DNA of 64,000 nt from an uncultured Prevotellaceae bacterium (GCA_947168045.1 CAMVKN010000011.1:1-64000), one strand, 5' to 3'. Shown: positions 34,949 to 44,421, counted from the stretch's first letter. Made by a program: numbers and translations. Notes: generated by a model not told the origin, from the sequence alone.

Positions 34949-35620
34949 ATGAAAAAGAATCTTTTTATGATGGCTGCCGTCATGTTCGGCATCCTTTTGG
35001 CATTTACCAGCTGCAAGGACAGCAAGAAGGGCAGCAAGGCTGACGACAATGACGACACCGAGCAGGTGGAAAAGGACGGGAAAACCGCAACGATGAAGGA
35101 CGCAGCCCTGAAGAAGGTGGCCTCGCTGGAGGACATCGAGGCCCTGAGTGACCTGGACCTGGACGACCTCGACCTCTCAGAACTTGACATGGACGACATC
35201 GACCTCGACAACATTGACCTCAGCGAGCTGACTGAGAGCCAGGCCAATGCACTGCTTGAGCTGGTGATGCTGGTGGGCAGCAAGGAACTGCCACAGGAAG
35301 CAGGCGAAGGCATGACCATGACCGCCATCGACGTGGATGACGAGGACGTGAGCTTCTTGCTGGAGATAGCTCCCGGCGGAATGAACGGTGTCGACATTGA
35401 GCAGTTAGACATGGTGTTCAGCAACGCCGACCTGAGAGCGATGATGATGCAGGAGCTGGTGAAGGGCTTCGAGAGCGGTGATGAGGACATGAATACTTTC
35501 TTCAAGGTCATCACCACGGCCGACAAGAACCTCAACATCAAGTTCACTGATACTGAAACTGACAAGACTGCCGTCTTGACCATCACCGCCGATGAGCTGA
35601 AGCAGATTTATAACCAATAA
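34949..35620 (+). CDS. acidic lipoprotein with Asp-rich repeat, hypothetical
   Basis: The protein of 223 residues has signal MKKNLFMMAAVMFGILLAF and a lipobox Cys in TSC. Residues about 65-92 form a short repeat of D-L-D/D-L-S-E-L units (LSDLDLDDLDLSELDMDDID). The C-terminal domain (VGSKELPQEAGEGMTMTAID through ITADELKQIYNQ) resembles one half of the preceding lipoprotein, so the pair likely arose by duplication. The acidic repeat suggests calcium or basic-protein binding, but that is a guess. Confidence 0.66.
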   Translation: MKKNLFMMAAVMFGILLAFTSCKDSKKGSKADDNDDTEQVEKDGKTATMKDAALKKVASLEDIEALSDLDLDDLDLSELDMDDIDLDNIDLSELTESQANALLELVMLVGSKELPQEAGEGMTMTAIDVDDEDVSFLLEIAPGGMNGVDIEQLDMVFSNADLRAMMMQELVKGFESGDEDMNTFFKVITTADKNLNIKFTDTETDKTAVLTITADELKQIYNQ

Positions 35621-35648
35621 AAGCCGAAAGACACATTAGAGACAAGAA

Positions 35649-37154
35649 ATGGCATACACAAAGTTAACCGCTGCAGAAGCTGCAGCGCTGATTAAGAATG
35701 GCGACCAGATCGCCATGAGTGGCTTCACCCCCGCTGGTGTGGCCAAGGCAACAACGAAGGAGCTGGCCAAGATTGCCGTCAAGGAGCACGAGGCCGGCCG
35801 CGAGTTCAAGGTGAGCATCTTCACGGGCGCCAGCACGGGCCAGAGCACCGACGGTGACCTGGCCAACGCACAGGCCATCAAGTATCGCGCGCCTTACACC
35901 ACCAACCCCGACTTCCGCAAGCATGTCAACATGGGCGAGATTCCCTACAACGACCTGCACCTGAGCCACATGGCACAGGAGCTGCGCTACGGCTTCTATG
36001 GCGACCTGGACTGGGCCATCCTTGAGGTCTGCGACATCGAGGAGGTGGGCGACGAGCTGCGTGTCTACCTCACCGCCGCCGGCGGCATCAGCCCCACGGC
36101 AGCCCGACTGGCCAAGAAGGTCATCCTGGAGCTCAACGCCTTCCACAGCCCCAACGCTAAGTACATTCACGACGTCTATGAGCCGCTGGACCCGCCCTAC
36201 CGCAAGCCCATACCCATCTTCAGCGTCGGCGACCGCATCGGCAAGCCTTACGTCAGCATCCCACGCGAGAAGGTGGTGGGCGTAGTGGAGTGCAACATCC
36301 CCGACGAGGCTCGCGCCTTCAAGGACAGCGACCCCGTGACCGACAAGATTGGCTACCTCACGGCTGAGTTCCTCGTGTCAGAGCTGCACGCCGGACGCAT
36401 ACCCAAGGAGTTTCTGCCCCTGCAGAGCGGCGTGGGAAGCACGGCCAACGCCATCCTCGGCGCACTGGGCGAGGACAAGCATGTGCCCGACTTCAACATC
36501 TACACTGAGGTGATTCAGAACTCAGTCATCGACATGATGCTGCACGGCCGCGTGAAGGACGCCTCGGCCTGCTCGCTCACCGTGAGCAACGAGTGCCTGA
36601 TGCAGGTCTATGACAACATCGGCTACTTCAAGGACCACCTGACGCTGCGCCAGAGCGAGATATCGAACCACCCGGCCGTCATACGCCGTCTGGGCGTCAT
36701 CGCCATCAACACTGCCATCGAGGTGGACCTCTACGGCAACGTGAACTCGACGCACATCAGCGGCACGAAGATGATGAACGGCATCGGCGGCAGCGGCGAC
36801 TTCGAGCGCAACGCCTACCTGAGCATCTTCACTTGTCCCTCGACAGCCAAGGGCGGTCTCATCTCGTCGATAGTGCCTATGGTGACACACCAGGACAGCT
36901 CAGAGCACGATGTCAACGTCATCGTCACCGAGCAGGGCGTGGCCGACCTGCGCCACAAGAGCCCCATGCAGCGTGCCGAGGCCATCATCGAGAACTGCGC
37001 ACACCCCGACTACCGTCCGCTGCTGCGCGATTATCTGAAGCTGGGCACCGGCGGCCACACCCGCCACTGCCTCACCGCCGCCTTCGCCATGCACGACACG
37101 CTGGCACGCAAGGGCGACATGCACCTGACCGACTTCGCTGAATACGTGAAGTAA
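35649..37154 (+). CDS. acetyl-CoA hydrolase/transferase family CoA-transferase (succinate/acetate type)
   Basis: The enzyme of 501 residues moves CoA between acyl-CoA and a carboxylate, most likely succinate and acetate or propionate, in the fermentation pathway of these bacteria. Family motifs: MSGFTPAGVAKATTKELA near residue 25, GVGSTANAILGAL near 260, and FNIYTEVIQNSVIDMM near 285, whose Glu is the probable covalent catalytic residue by analogy with AarC. It also has ISGTKMMNGIGGSGDF. It has no signal peptide and sits 28 bases after the lipoprotein gene, followed by a strong hairpin. Confidence 0.92.
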   Translation: MAYTKLTAAEAAALIKNGDQIAMSGFTPAGVAKATTKELAKIAVKEHEAGREFKVSIFTGASTGQSTDGDLANAQAIKYRAPYTTNPDFRKHVNMGEIPYNDLHLSHMAQELRYGFYGDLDWAILEVCDIEEVGDELRVYLTAAGGISPTAARLAKKVILELNAFHSPNAKYIHDVYEPLDPPYRKPIPIFSVGDRIGKPYVSIPREKVVGVVECNIPDEARAFKDSDPVTDKIGYLTAEFLVSELHAGRIPKEFLPLQSGVGSTANAILGALGEDKHVPDFNIYTEVIQNSVIDMMLHGRVKDASACSLTVSNECLMQVYDNIGYFKDHLTLRQSEISNHPAVIRRLGVIAINTAIEVDLYGNVNSTHISGTKMMNGIGGSGDFERNAYLSIFTCPSTAKGGLISSIVPMVTHQDSSEHDVNVIVTEQGVADLRHKSPMQRAEAIIENCAHPDYRPLLRDYLKLGTGGHTRHCLTAAFAMHDTLARKGDMHLTDFAEYVK

Positions 37155-37178
37155 GGTGATTCCCGATAAAGCAACGGA

Positions 37179-37230
37179 TTCTTAACCCCCCGTTCTCTCC
37201 CTCAATGAGGAAGGGAACGGGGGGTAAGAA
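37179..37230 (+). terminator. CoA-transferase terminator hairpin
   Basis: TTCTTAACCCCCCGTTC pairs with GAACGGGGGGTAAGAA around an inner CCTC/GAGG stem. The stem is flanked by A- and T-rich bases. Confidence 0.8.
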
Positions 37231-37287
37231 GTTCCTCTAAAAACACATAAAACAACTGGCAGTTACTACTAATACCTGACACAGACC

Positions 37288-38682
37288 ATGGGATTCAAAC
37301 CAAAAGACAACATCGCCAGCAGTCTGGCACGCCAGCAGGAGGTGCAGTTCAGCCAGGAACAGTTCGTTGAGGACGTGTTCAACGGCGACTACATCCTGGT
37401 GGTGGGCTCGGAGGTGGTGATGAACCGCGAGGTGGAACCCTCGGGCGACGTCAACAGCTACATTCTACGTGCGCTGAACGACAGCCTGGGCGGGCACTAC
37501 CGCGACTTCAACGACCTGTTCGCCAGTCATGGCGATGCCATCGACCCCATCCGCACCCTGCTCAACTCAGGCGAGTACTGGAGCTACGACCTCAGCGACG
37601 TGTCGCCCGAGCTGAAAGCGTTATTAGAGACGCGCCTGTTCCCCTTCGTACTCACCACCACCTTCGACGGCTACCTGGAGCGGCTCATGGAACACGTGTG
37701 GGGCAAGGGAGGCTACCGTGTGGTGAACATCGACGACAAGCGGCAGCTCGATGCCATGCGCAACGCCCTGATGGAGTGCCGCGACGGCCGCGTGTACCGC
37801 CAGCCCACGCTGTTCTACATCTTCGGCAAGGCCGTGCAGGACGAGTCAAAGATGTATGTCCACACCGACGACGACGCCATCGTCATCATTGATAAGTGGA
37901 TGCAGATGTCGAAGGACGACCCCGTGCTGCGCTTCATCCGCAACAAACTGCTGCTGGCTCTCGGCTGTAAGTTCAGCAACTGGTACTTCCGCTTCTTCTG
38001 GTACATACTGAAGCGCGAGGTGAACCGTTTCCGTGAGGGTCAGGTGGCCTTCATGCTGAACAGTGGCGACCAGAACGACAGCCACTTAGATGCGTTTCTC
38101 AAGCACTCGCGCATCTACCGTCATGACGACGCACGCTCCTTCATGGCCAGTGTCACCACCATGCTCACCTCGTGCGACGGCGGCAGCGTGTTCAACTCCT
38201 TAGAGACCAGGGTGCGCCAGTACGGCGGGGTGTTCATCTCCTACTGCAGCAAGGACACCGTCATGGCCCGTCAGCTCTTCTATGCCCTGACGCGCCGTGG
38301 CTACAGCGTGTGGATAGACAGTGCCGGCATCAAGGGTGGCGACGACTACAACAGCTCCATCGAGGAGGCCATCGGCCGGTCGCGCGTGGTGCTGACGCTG
38401 CTTACGCCCAGCATCGCTGCCGACTATGCTGCCGGCCGCACCGACAACTACTACAACCGCGAGTGGCGCATGGCTGCACAGCTGCCCGACAAGGTACTAT
38501 TGCCCATAGCCACCGGCGGCTACGACCTGCGCGCACCCTACCATCATCAGCACTACGAACAGACGGTAGGCGCCACGCCCTCGGGCATCGACCTGATGCA
38601 GGCTGACGGTTTCAGCCGCCTCGTCGAGTCGTTAGACAAGAGTCTGCACCACCCCCACCTTAATATTGGCCATTATGAATAG
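37288..38682 (+). CDS. SIR2-like (degenerate) - TIR domain fusion protein
   Basis: The protein has 464 residues. Residues about 22-250 resemble the SIR2-like fold of anti-phage NADases: DYILVVGSEVVMN near 34, LFPFVLTTTFDGYLERLM near 117, and LFYIFGKA near 175 followed by MYVHTDDDAIVI. The usual catalytic Asn (TTNYD) is Thr125 here (TTTFD), and the usual His (HG) is Phe179 (FG), so this half is probably not an NADase. Residues 311-455 are a TIR domain: GGVFISYCSKD, WIDSAGIKGGDDY and VVLTLLTPS. The candidate catalytic Glu is Glu392 in NREWRMA. It overlaps the nSTAND gene by eight bases. Base composition is like the core genome. An abortive-infection role is inferred. Confidence 0.85.
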   Translation: MGFKPKDNIASSLARQQEVQFSQEQFVEDVFNGDYILVVGSEVVMNREVEPSGDVNSYILRALNDSLGGHYRDFNDLFASHGDAIDPIRTLLNSGEYWSYDLSDVSPELKALLETRLFPFVLTTTFDGYLERLMEHVWGKGGYRVVNIDDKRQLDAMRNALMECRDGRVYRQPTLFYIFGKAVQDESKMYVHTDDDAIVIIDKWMQMSKDDPVLRFIRNKLLLALGCKFSNWYFRFFWYILKREVNRFREGQVAFMLNSGDQNDSHLDAFLKHSRIYRHDDARSFMASVTTMLTSCDGGSVFNSLETRVRQYGGVFISYCSKDTVMARQLFYALTRRGYSVWIDSAGIKGGDDYNSSIEEAIGRSRVVLTLLTPSIAADYAAGRTDNYYNREWRMAAQLPDKVLLPIATGGYDLRAPYHHQHYEQTVGATPSGIDLMQADGFSRLVESLDKSLHHPHLNIGHYE

Positions 38683-40831
38683 CACAGCAGAGACCAACCC
38701 CTGGGCAGGACTATCGTCATACCAGGACCCTGAGACCAGCCCTGTGCAGCTGAAGTTCTGCGGACGTGACAACGAGAGCTTCGACGTGGCGCAGCTCATC
38801 GACAACAACATCTTCGTCACGCTCTACGGCAAGAGCGGCACGGGCAAGACGTCGCTGCTCAACGCCGGTGTCTTCCCTCGGCTGCGCCATGAGCAGTACA
38901 TGCCCGTGAGCATCCGCCTGAGCATGGATGCCATGGGCATCACCTTCCAGCAGTGCATCGTTGACAAGGTCAGCCAGACCCTGCAGCAACGGCACGGCAG
39001 CATGAGCACCGTCAGCGTCGTGCCCATGCCCGCCGACGAACAGGCACCCGAGTACCTATGGAGCTTCTTCGCCCGCAGCCGTTTCACCGATGGCGATGGC
39101 CGGACGCTCTTCCCCGTCATCGTCCTGGACCAGTTTGAAGAGGTGCTGCGCCACCGTCGCGAAGAGACGGAGGCACTGCTGAGACAGATGCACTTCATGA
39201 TGGACGAGAGCCACGCCCTAAGCAGCCGCACCGTTGACGGACAGCCCTACCAGTACGACTTCAACTTCCGCTTCGTGGTCTCCATACGCGAGGACGACCT
39301 CTACAGTCTGGAGGACGCCATCGACAACAACTTCCTCAACGAGATGAAGCGCTGCCGCTACCGTCTGTGCAGCCTCTCTCAGCAGGGCGCACGCGAAGCC
39401 ATCCTCATCCCTGGACAGGGACTGTTCCGCGACAATGAGCAGGAACAGATTGTGGAGGCCATCATCAACAAGGCGCGTAACGATGACGGCACCATCAGCA
39501 CCAACATCATCTCACTGCTCTGTAGCCGCATCTACACAGACTATCAGAAGTCGGGGGCCGAGACCATCGGGCTGGCACTGGTCGACTCGTTCTTGAAGGG
39601 CAATCCCTTCGAGCGTTTCTACAACGAGGCCACACGGGGGTTCAGCAACAAGGAGAAGGGCTATATCGAGACCCACCTCGTGGACAGCAGCGGCCGTCGC
39701 AATTCCATCTCTGAGAGCGACTTCCTGCTGCATGTGCCGCGTGGCGCAGAGCTGTTAGAAGGTGCTCGCAAGATTCTGCAGCGCAGCAGCACATCGAGCG
39801 GCAGCGGACAGTTTCGCTTAGAGCTTATCCACGACTCGTTCTGCGAGCCACTGGCACGCATGAAGGAGAAGCGCGAGAAGCAGCGCCGCCGACGCTGGTT
39901 CATCATCGCCGCCGCTGTCACACTGTCCAGCCTCGCCATCGGGGCGTACTTCATCTACCTTTACAGCGAGCTGAGACACAGCAAGGAGAAGATTGAGCAG
40001 CAGTATGACGAGATAGACGAGAAGGACGAGCAGATAGAGGAGAAGAACCTGATGCTCAGCGAGAAGGACTCCATCATGCTGGGACTGGGCGAGAAGGCTG
40101 CGGCCTTCGACGCTGCCGCCTTCATCCTGCAGACCATTTGGGCGGACGAGAGCGGACGCTATGACGAGATGAAAGACAGCATGGACAAGATGCCGGAGCT
40201 GAAGCCGTTCCTCATCACCGACGTCGTGGAATATCTCGGCAATGGAGTCTACAGAGTCGACGGAGTGAACTACCCCACGCCATCACCGAGCACTGACGAA
40301 CTGACGGAATGGGCTAAGAGCATACAGCAAACGGGGGCAAAGAAGATATACCGGAGCAACTATGACATCAGCGACGAGATGATGCGCAATGAGCCAGGAA
40401 CGGTCTACCTCATCCTAAGGTCGAAAAGCATCTCAGGACACAGCGAGAAACAAAACTGGTTCGCCCTGTGGAATATCATGAATGGCGAACAGATACTGAA
40501 GCTGTATGACATCCTTTATCGGGAGAATTACAAGCTGGCCACCATCAATATCAAGAACCAGCTACGCGACCTAAACATGAAGGCATACGACGAGGCTAAG
40601 CAGGGCCACTACGAAGAGGCGCTGAAAGCCATCGATGAAGCCATCAGCATCAAGCCCGACGAGGCTTACATATATGACTCAAAGGGTGAGATTCTGCTGA
40701 TGAAGGGCGACGAGCGTGGTGCGGTGAAGATGTGGCGGAAGGTGATAAGCCTCGACCCTGACTTCATCGAGAAATACGAAGGTGGAACGGAACTGTACAA
40801 ACAGCTGCTTGAACGTGGACTGATAGATTAG
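38675..40831 (+). CDS. nSTAND ATPase with transmembrane segment and TPRs
   Basis: From the ATG at 38675 the protein has 718 residues. An N-terminal nSTAND1 ATPase follows the entry NPWAGLSSYQ...FCGRDNES. Walker A is LYGKSGTGKTSLLNAG near residues 51-66. Walker B is FPVIVLDQFEEVL near 147-159. A helical winged-helix/arm region runs to about 390. One membrane helix (FIIAAAVTLSSLAIGAYFIY) lies near 409-428, then a coiled coil (EKIEQQYDEIDEKDEQIEEK) and, near 630-705, a TPR pair (GHYEEALKAIDEAISIKPD). STAND proteins sense a ligand and oligomerise. Coupling to a TIR gene suggests it gates the TIR effector at the membrane. Confidence 0.87.
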   Translation: MNSTAETNPWAGLSSYQDPETSPVQLKFCGRDNESFDVAQLIDNNIFVTLYGKSGTGKTSLLNAGVFPRLRHEQYMPVSIRLSMDAMGITFQQCIVDKVSQTLQQRHGSMSTVSVVPMPADEQAPEYLWSFFARSRFTDGDGRTLFPVIVLDQFEEVLRHRREETEALLRQMHFMMDESHALSSRTVDGQPYQYDFNFRFVVSIREDDLYSLEDAIDNNFLNEMKRCRYRLCSLSQQGAREAILIPGQGLFRDNEQEQIVEAIINKARNDDGTISTNIISLLCSRIYTDYQKSGAETIGLALVDSFLKGNPFERFYNEATRGFSNKEKGYIETHLVDSSGRRNSISESDFLLHVPRGAELLEGARKILQRSSTSSGSGQFRLELIHDSFCEPLARMKEKREKQRRRRWFIIAAAVTLSSLAIGAYFIYLYSELRHSKEKIEQQYDEIDEKDEQIEEKNLMLSEKDSIMLGLGEKAAAFDAAAFILQTIWADESGRYDEMKDSMDKMPELKPFLITDVVEYLGNGVYRVDGVNYPTPSPSTDELTEWAKSIQQTGAKKIYRSNYDISDEMMRNEPGTVYLILRSKSISGHSEKQNWFALWNIMNGEQILKLYDILYRENYKLATINIKNQLRDLNMKAYDEAKQGHYEEALKAIDEAISIKPDEAYIYDSKGEILLMKGDERGAVKMWRKVISLDPDFIEKYEGGTELYKQLLERGLID

Positions 40832-42510
40832 AATGGTGTCGGGGAAGTGAAGGTCAGACGCTCGCCAGAAAAGGGATGCGTGAACGAGAGCTTGGCGGCA
40901 TGTAGCAACAACCGCTCAGCTGGTTTGCCGTAAAGCCGGTCGCCGACGATGGGACAGCCCAGTCCTTCCTGATGTGCACAGTGCATGCGCAGCTGGTGGG
41001 TGCGCCCTGTATGTGGCGTCAGGGCCAAGCGCACACGCCCCTGCCCTACCCTGTCCAGCACGCGGTAGTCGGTCACTGCTTCCTTGCCCTGTTCATGATC
41101 CACCACCTGCCGCGGACGGTCCAGCGGGTCGGGACGAAGGGGTAGCCGGATGGTGCCGCTACCTTCCACAATGCCGTCTACCACTGCAATGTACATTTTA
41201 TCTATCGTGCGCTCGAGGAACTGCCGTTGCAACAGGTGGTAGGCATCCCTTGTGCGCGCCACCACCATCAGGCCACTGGTGTCCTGGTCAAGGCGGTGCA
41301 CCATATACACCTCGCCATACTGACGACGGAGCAGACTCTCCACCGACTCCTCGCCCGTCAGGCCAGGCACGGAGAGCAGGCCCGCCGGCTTGTCAACCAC
41401 CAGCAACGCACTGTCTTCAGAAAGCACACGCAGCTTCTGAGGATGGTGGGGCTGCTGAGAGGACTGGGAGGGCTGGGAGGACTGGGACTGCTGAGAGTTC
41501 TGAGAATTCTGAGAGTTCTGGGAGTTCTGGGAGAGCTGAGAGAACTGAGAATACTGGGAGGGCTGTGTACAATTATTCAGCATCCACCCCAGGACGGGCT
41601 TACACTTGCCGCGGCACGCGGGGTAATAGTGTCCGTGGTGGCGCACCTCTTGCCTGGGTGATGCGCCCTGCCAGAACTCGGCGATGCTGAGCGGCTTCAG
41701 TCCGTTGGCGAAGGCATATTGCAGCAGCTTTGGCGCACAGCACTCACCCGTCCCTGAAGGCGGCACATGCTGCGGCGTGTCAGCAAAGATGTCGGTCAGC
41801 GTGCGCCGCTGGCCTTGGTCGTTCAGCATCACAAAGTGGTCGAAGAGCCAGCGCTGCAGGGCATCTGAGCGTTGCTTGCGTTCCTGCTTCATGGCATCCA
41901 GCCTGCTCTCCGTTTGTTGCACAGCGGCGGCGGCCTCGGCCAGCACCGTTTCCCAGCGTTTCTTCATCCGATGCAGTTCTGCCTTTTGGAACTGGCTCTC
42001 GCGAATCAGCTCGGCACTGTCGGCCACGCCACGCAGTGCATCGCGTTGGGCTTTAGCCGCCTGCATCATCTTCCGGTATTCGCTTATCTCCTTGTCGGCA
42101 TCCTTGGTCAGCTGTGCCAGCGTGGCCTTTGCCGACACATAGTCACTGGCACTTTCGAGGCGGCTGATGGCATGGTTGATGGCACTGATGGCAGCCTCTT
42201 CGCGCTTGAAATAGCCATCGGGCTGCAGGTAGTCGAACACCGCAGGCACAAACCACGGCCAGTCAGCCCTTCCGCCCAGCTGTCCGCTATAGGCAGCAAG
42301 AAACCCTACCTGCCCGTCGGGAGCCTGGCACACCAGCACGCCCAGCATCTTGCCCTGCAACACCTCGTCGTTCAACGGACTGTGCGACAGGTAGTCACAC
42401 ACCTGTCGAGCCGCCTCCACACACAGTGGATGCGGCTCGTAGCAGAAAGGGTCGTTCAGCTGCACAGGCAGCTCGCCCACCGAAGTCATCGGGTGAAACA
42501 CCACGTTCAA
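40828..42510 (-). CDS. RluA-family pseudouridine synthase with N-terminal extension
   Basis: The protein has 560 residues. The catalytic domain is residues about 360-560: MVHRLDQDTSGLMVVART with the catalytic Asp, and LTPHTGRTHQLRMHCAH. The N-terminal 300 residues form a separate alpha-helical region with a coiled coil (KEISEYRKMMQAAKAQRDAL) and a Cys-containing segment (CRGKCKPVLGWM), as in a longer Bacteroidales subgroup. Residues about 313-355 are a low-complexity (S-Q-N) linker from a 9-base DNA repeat. The RNA target is not evident. Its stop codon overlaps the stop of the convergent nSTAND gene. Confidence 0.9.
   Translation of the reverse strand: MNVVFHPMTSVGELPVQLNDPFCYEPHPLCVEAARQVCDYLSHSPLNDEVLQGKMLGVLVCQAPDGQVGFLAAYSGQLGGRADWPWFVPAVFDYLQPDGYFKREEAAISAINHAISRLESASDYVSAKATLAQLTKDADKEISEYRKMMQAAKAQRDALRGVADSAELIRESQFQKAELHRMKKRWETVLAEAAAAVQQTESRLDAMKQERKQRSDALQRWLFDHFVMLNDQGQRRTLTDIFADTPQHVPPSGTGECCAPKLLQYAFANGLKPLSIAEFWQGASPRQEVRHHGHYYPACRGKCKPVLGWMLNNCTQPSQYSQFSQLSQNSQNSQNSQNSQQSQSSQPSQSSQQPHHPQKLRVLSEDSALLVVDKPAGLLSVPGLTGEESVESLLRRQYGEVYMVHRLDQDTSGLMVVARTRDAYHLLQRQFLERTIDKMYIAVVDGIVEGSGTIRLPLRPDPLDRPRQVVDHEQGKEAVTDYRVLDRVGQGRVRLALTPHTGRTHQLRMHCAHQEGLGCPIVGDRLYGKPAERLLLHAAKLSFTHPFSGERLTFTSPTPF
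41446..41572. repeat. 9-bp tandem repeat inside the pseudouridine synthase gene
   Basis: GAGAGTTCTG / GGAGGACTGG-type units with a 9-base period encode repeated Ser-Gln-X tripeptides on the minus strand. The tract lies between the N-terminal region and the catalytic domain. Confidence 0.9.
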
Positions 42511-42548
42511 TCGTCTTGTGCAGGCCGTGAGGCAGTGGCTACTGTGTC

Positions 42549-43631
42549 TTATTCGGGAAAGGTGAAAGGCACCATCTCAACGCCGTCTCCATAGATGGTA
42601 CGGAAGTCGTCCTTCATCGAGATGACATGATAGCCAGCCTCGCGCCACTGCGTAGCCAGCTTCAGGGCTTTGTCGCGGTTGGCGTGGTCGCGTGCATCGT
42701 CATCAGCCACGAGCATGAAGGCGGCACTGCGATACTTGCTGTTGCCTAAGCAATAGTTGTGCATGGAGGCATCGCCGCCGCTGTTACCAAACGACAGCAC
42801 GGGCACCTTGCCAATCTCCTGCGAAATCTGCAGCACTTTGTTCGTCTTTAGATTCTTGATAATCAGCTCATTGGTGCGTATCAGGTTTTCCTCTTTGCCC
42901 ATGGTATAGTTCACACCGGCGGTCTCGCCCTGACTGCTGGCCACGAGCTTGACGTCCATGCCGATGACCCTGTTAGGATTGATGCCGAGCGGCTCGGCCA
43001 GTGCGCGGCAGATGAAGCGGTCAGACCCTGAGACGACATAGAACGTGAAGTTGTTGGCCGTGAGGTAATCGAACACCTCGCGCATGGGCTGGAAGACGGC
43101 CTCACCATAGGTCATGCCCTTGAAGCCATTGGCCGGTTGGTTGGCATATTCCTTCACGTAGCGGTCAAACTCAGCAAGGGTCATGCCGGCGTATGCCTCG
43201 GCGGCGGCCTGCGCATGAATCATGTCAAAGTGGTCGGGCAGCGGTGTTCCATGGCGCACGAAGTCCCTGATGGCCTGTGCTGCCTGGCGCACATACTCAG
43301 GAGCCTTGTCGCGGTAAGAGGGGTCGTCCAGGGCACGATACTCCAGCAGGTTGTACTCGAAGTAGGTGGGATAGAGCTCGCCGACGAAGGTGCCGTCCAT
43401 GTCGAAAGTGGCAATACGGTCCTCAACCTTGATGAAGTTGGGCGACTTCGGGTTGGTGACGTCCTCAACATATTCCTTCAGGGCGTCCAAAGCCTCGCAG
43501 CTGTTCCATGAGGTGAAGTACTCTTTCTTGACGGATTTAGGCGATTCGTCGTCATCCTTGTCACACGACGTCAGAGCCGAGCTGCCAGCAAGCAGTAGTA
43601 TTGCCAGCAGCCAAATCATGTTCTTTTTCAT
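42549..43631 (-). CDS. HAD-family phosphatase lipoprotein
   Basis: Starting at the ATG at 43631 gives 360 residues with MKKNMIWLLAILLLAGSSAL and a lipobox Cys in TSC. HAD motifs are present: motif I FDMDGTFVGELYP near residue 75, motif II YVVSGSDRF near 205, a conserved Lys region and motif III/IV LSFGNSGGDASMHNY near 290. It resembles phosphoserine-phosphatase-like HAD enzymes exported to the periplasm. The substrate is not visible. It is a single gene with its own promoter. Confidence 0.88.
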   Translation of the reverse strand: MKKNMIWLLAILLLAGSSALTSCDKDDDESPKSVKKEYFTSWNSCEALDALKEYVEDVTNPKSPNFIKVEDRIATFDMDGTFVGELYPTYFEYNLLEYRALDDPSYRDKAPEYVRQAAQAIRDFVRHGTPLPDHFDMIHAQAAAEAYAGMTLAEFDRYVKEYANQPANGFKGMTYGEAVFQPMREVFDYLTANNFTFYVVSGSDRFICRALAEPLGINPNRVIGMDVKLVASSQGETAGVNYTMGKEENLIRTNELIIKNLKTNKVLQISQEIGKVPVLSFGNSGGDASMHNYCLGNSKYRSAAFMLVADDDARDHANRDKALKLATQWREAGYHVISMKDDFRTIYGDGVEMVPFTFPE

Positions 43632-43682
43632 TAGCATAGTGTTATAACGGTTTTTCGTTGTTGTTTTCATTGTAAGGAAGTG

Positions 43683-43690
43683 CAAAAGTA
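43683..43690 (-). promoter_or_regulatory. -7 element of HAD phosphatase promoter
   Basis: The minus strand reads TACTTTTG about 50 bases before the chosen ATG. Confidence 0.65.
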
Positions 43691-43706
43691 AGCTTTCTTA
43701 GTCTAT

Positions 43707-44393
43707 TCAGACAAGGGCTTCAGCCACGGCGAGGTCGAAGGGCGTGGTGAGCTTGATGTTCTCACGGTTGCCGTCGACCATCGTGATGGTGTGGCCGTAG
43801 GCCTCCACCACTGAGGCATCGTCGGTGAACGTGTCGCGGTAAGGCTGACGGTTGGCGGCCTTCAGCAACGGGATGCTGAACACCTGCGGCGTCTGCACCA
43901 AGCGGTAGCGGGCACGCGGCACGCTGTGTGAGCTTTGTTCGCACACTGGACCCGTCACCTCATCCATCACGCGCAGCGACTCCACCACGGGCACCACGGG
44001 GATGACCGCCCCATGGCTGCGCGCCGCCTCATAGCAGCGGGCGATGACATCGCAACTGACGAAGGGGCGCACCCCATCGTGAACGCCCACCATGCCCTCC
44101 TCGTCGTCGGCAATAAGTGCCAAGCCGTTCTGCACGGAGTGGAAGCGTGTCGGCCCGCCGTCGGCCAGCTGATAAGGGACGTCAAAGCCATGCGTACGGC
44201 ACAGCGACAGCCAGTAGTCCTGCTGGTCACGCGGCAGTACAAGGATGATGCGCAGCTCGGGAGAGTAGTCATGGAAGCGCTGCAGCGTGCGTTGCAAGAC
44301 AGGCACTCCGCCCACAGGCATGAACTGCTTGGGCACGTCGCCCCCCATGCGCAGCCCCTTGCCACCAGCCACAATGATGATGTAATCGGCCAT
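43707..44393 (-). CDS. ispD: 2-C-methyl-D-erythritol 4-phosphate cytidylyltransferase
   Basis: The enzyme of 228 residues carries out the CTP-dependent third step of the MEP isoprenoid pathway. Motifs: [19 protein letters not shown] at residues 6-24 (nucleotide loop and Lys), [12 protein letters not shown] near 105, and [13 protein letters not shown] near 190. Full length. It has its own promoter and is divergent from the small RluA synthase. Its antisense frame extends the downstream plus-strand ORF in error. Confidence 0.95.
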   Translation of the reverse strand: MADYIIIVAGGKGLRMGGDVPKQFMPVGGVPVLQRTLQRFHDYSPELRIILVLPRDQQDYWLSLCRTHGFDVPYQLADGGPTRFHSVQNGLALIADDEEGMVGVHDGVRPFVSCDVIARCYEAARSHGAVIPVVPVVESLRVMDEVTGPVCEQSSHSVPRARYRLVQTPQVFSIPLLKAANRQPYRDTFTDDASVVEAYGHTITMVDGNRENIKLTTPFDLAVAEALV

Positions 44394-44413
44394 AATATAA
44401 TAGTATTAGGGTA

Positions 44414-44421
44414 CAAAGGTA
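44414..44421 (-). promoter_or_regulatory. -7 element of ispD promoter
   Basis: The minus strand reads TACCTTTG 21 bases before the ispD ATG. Confidence 0.7.
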
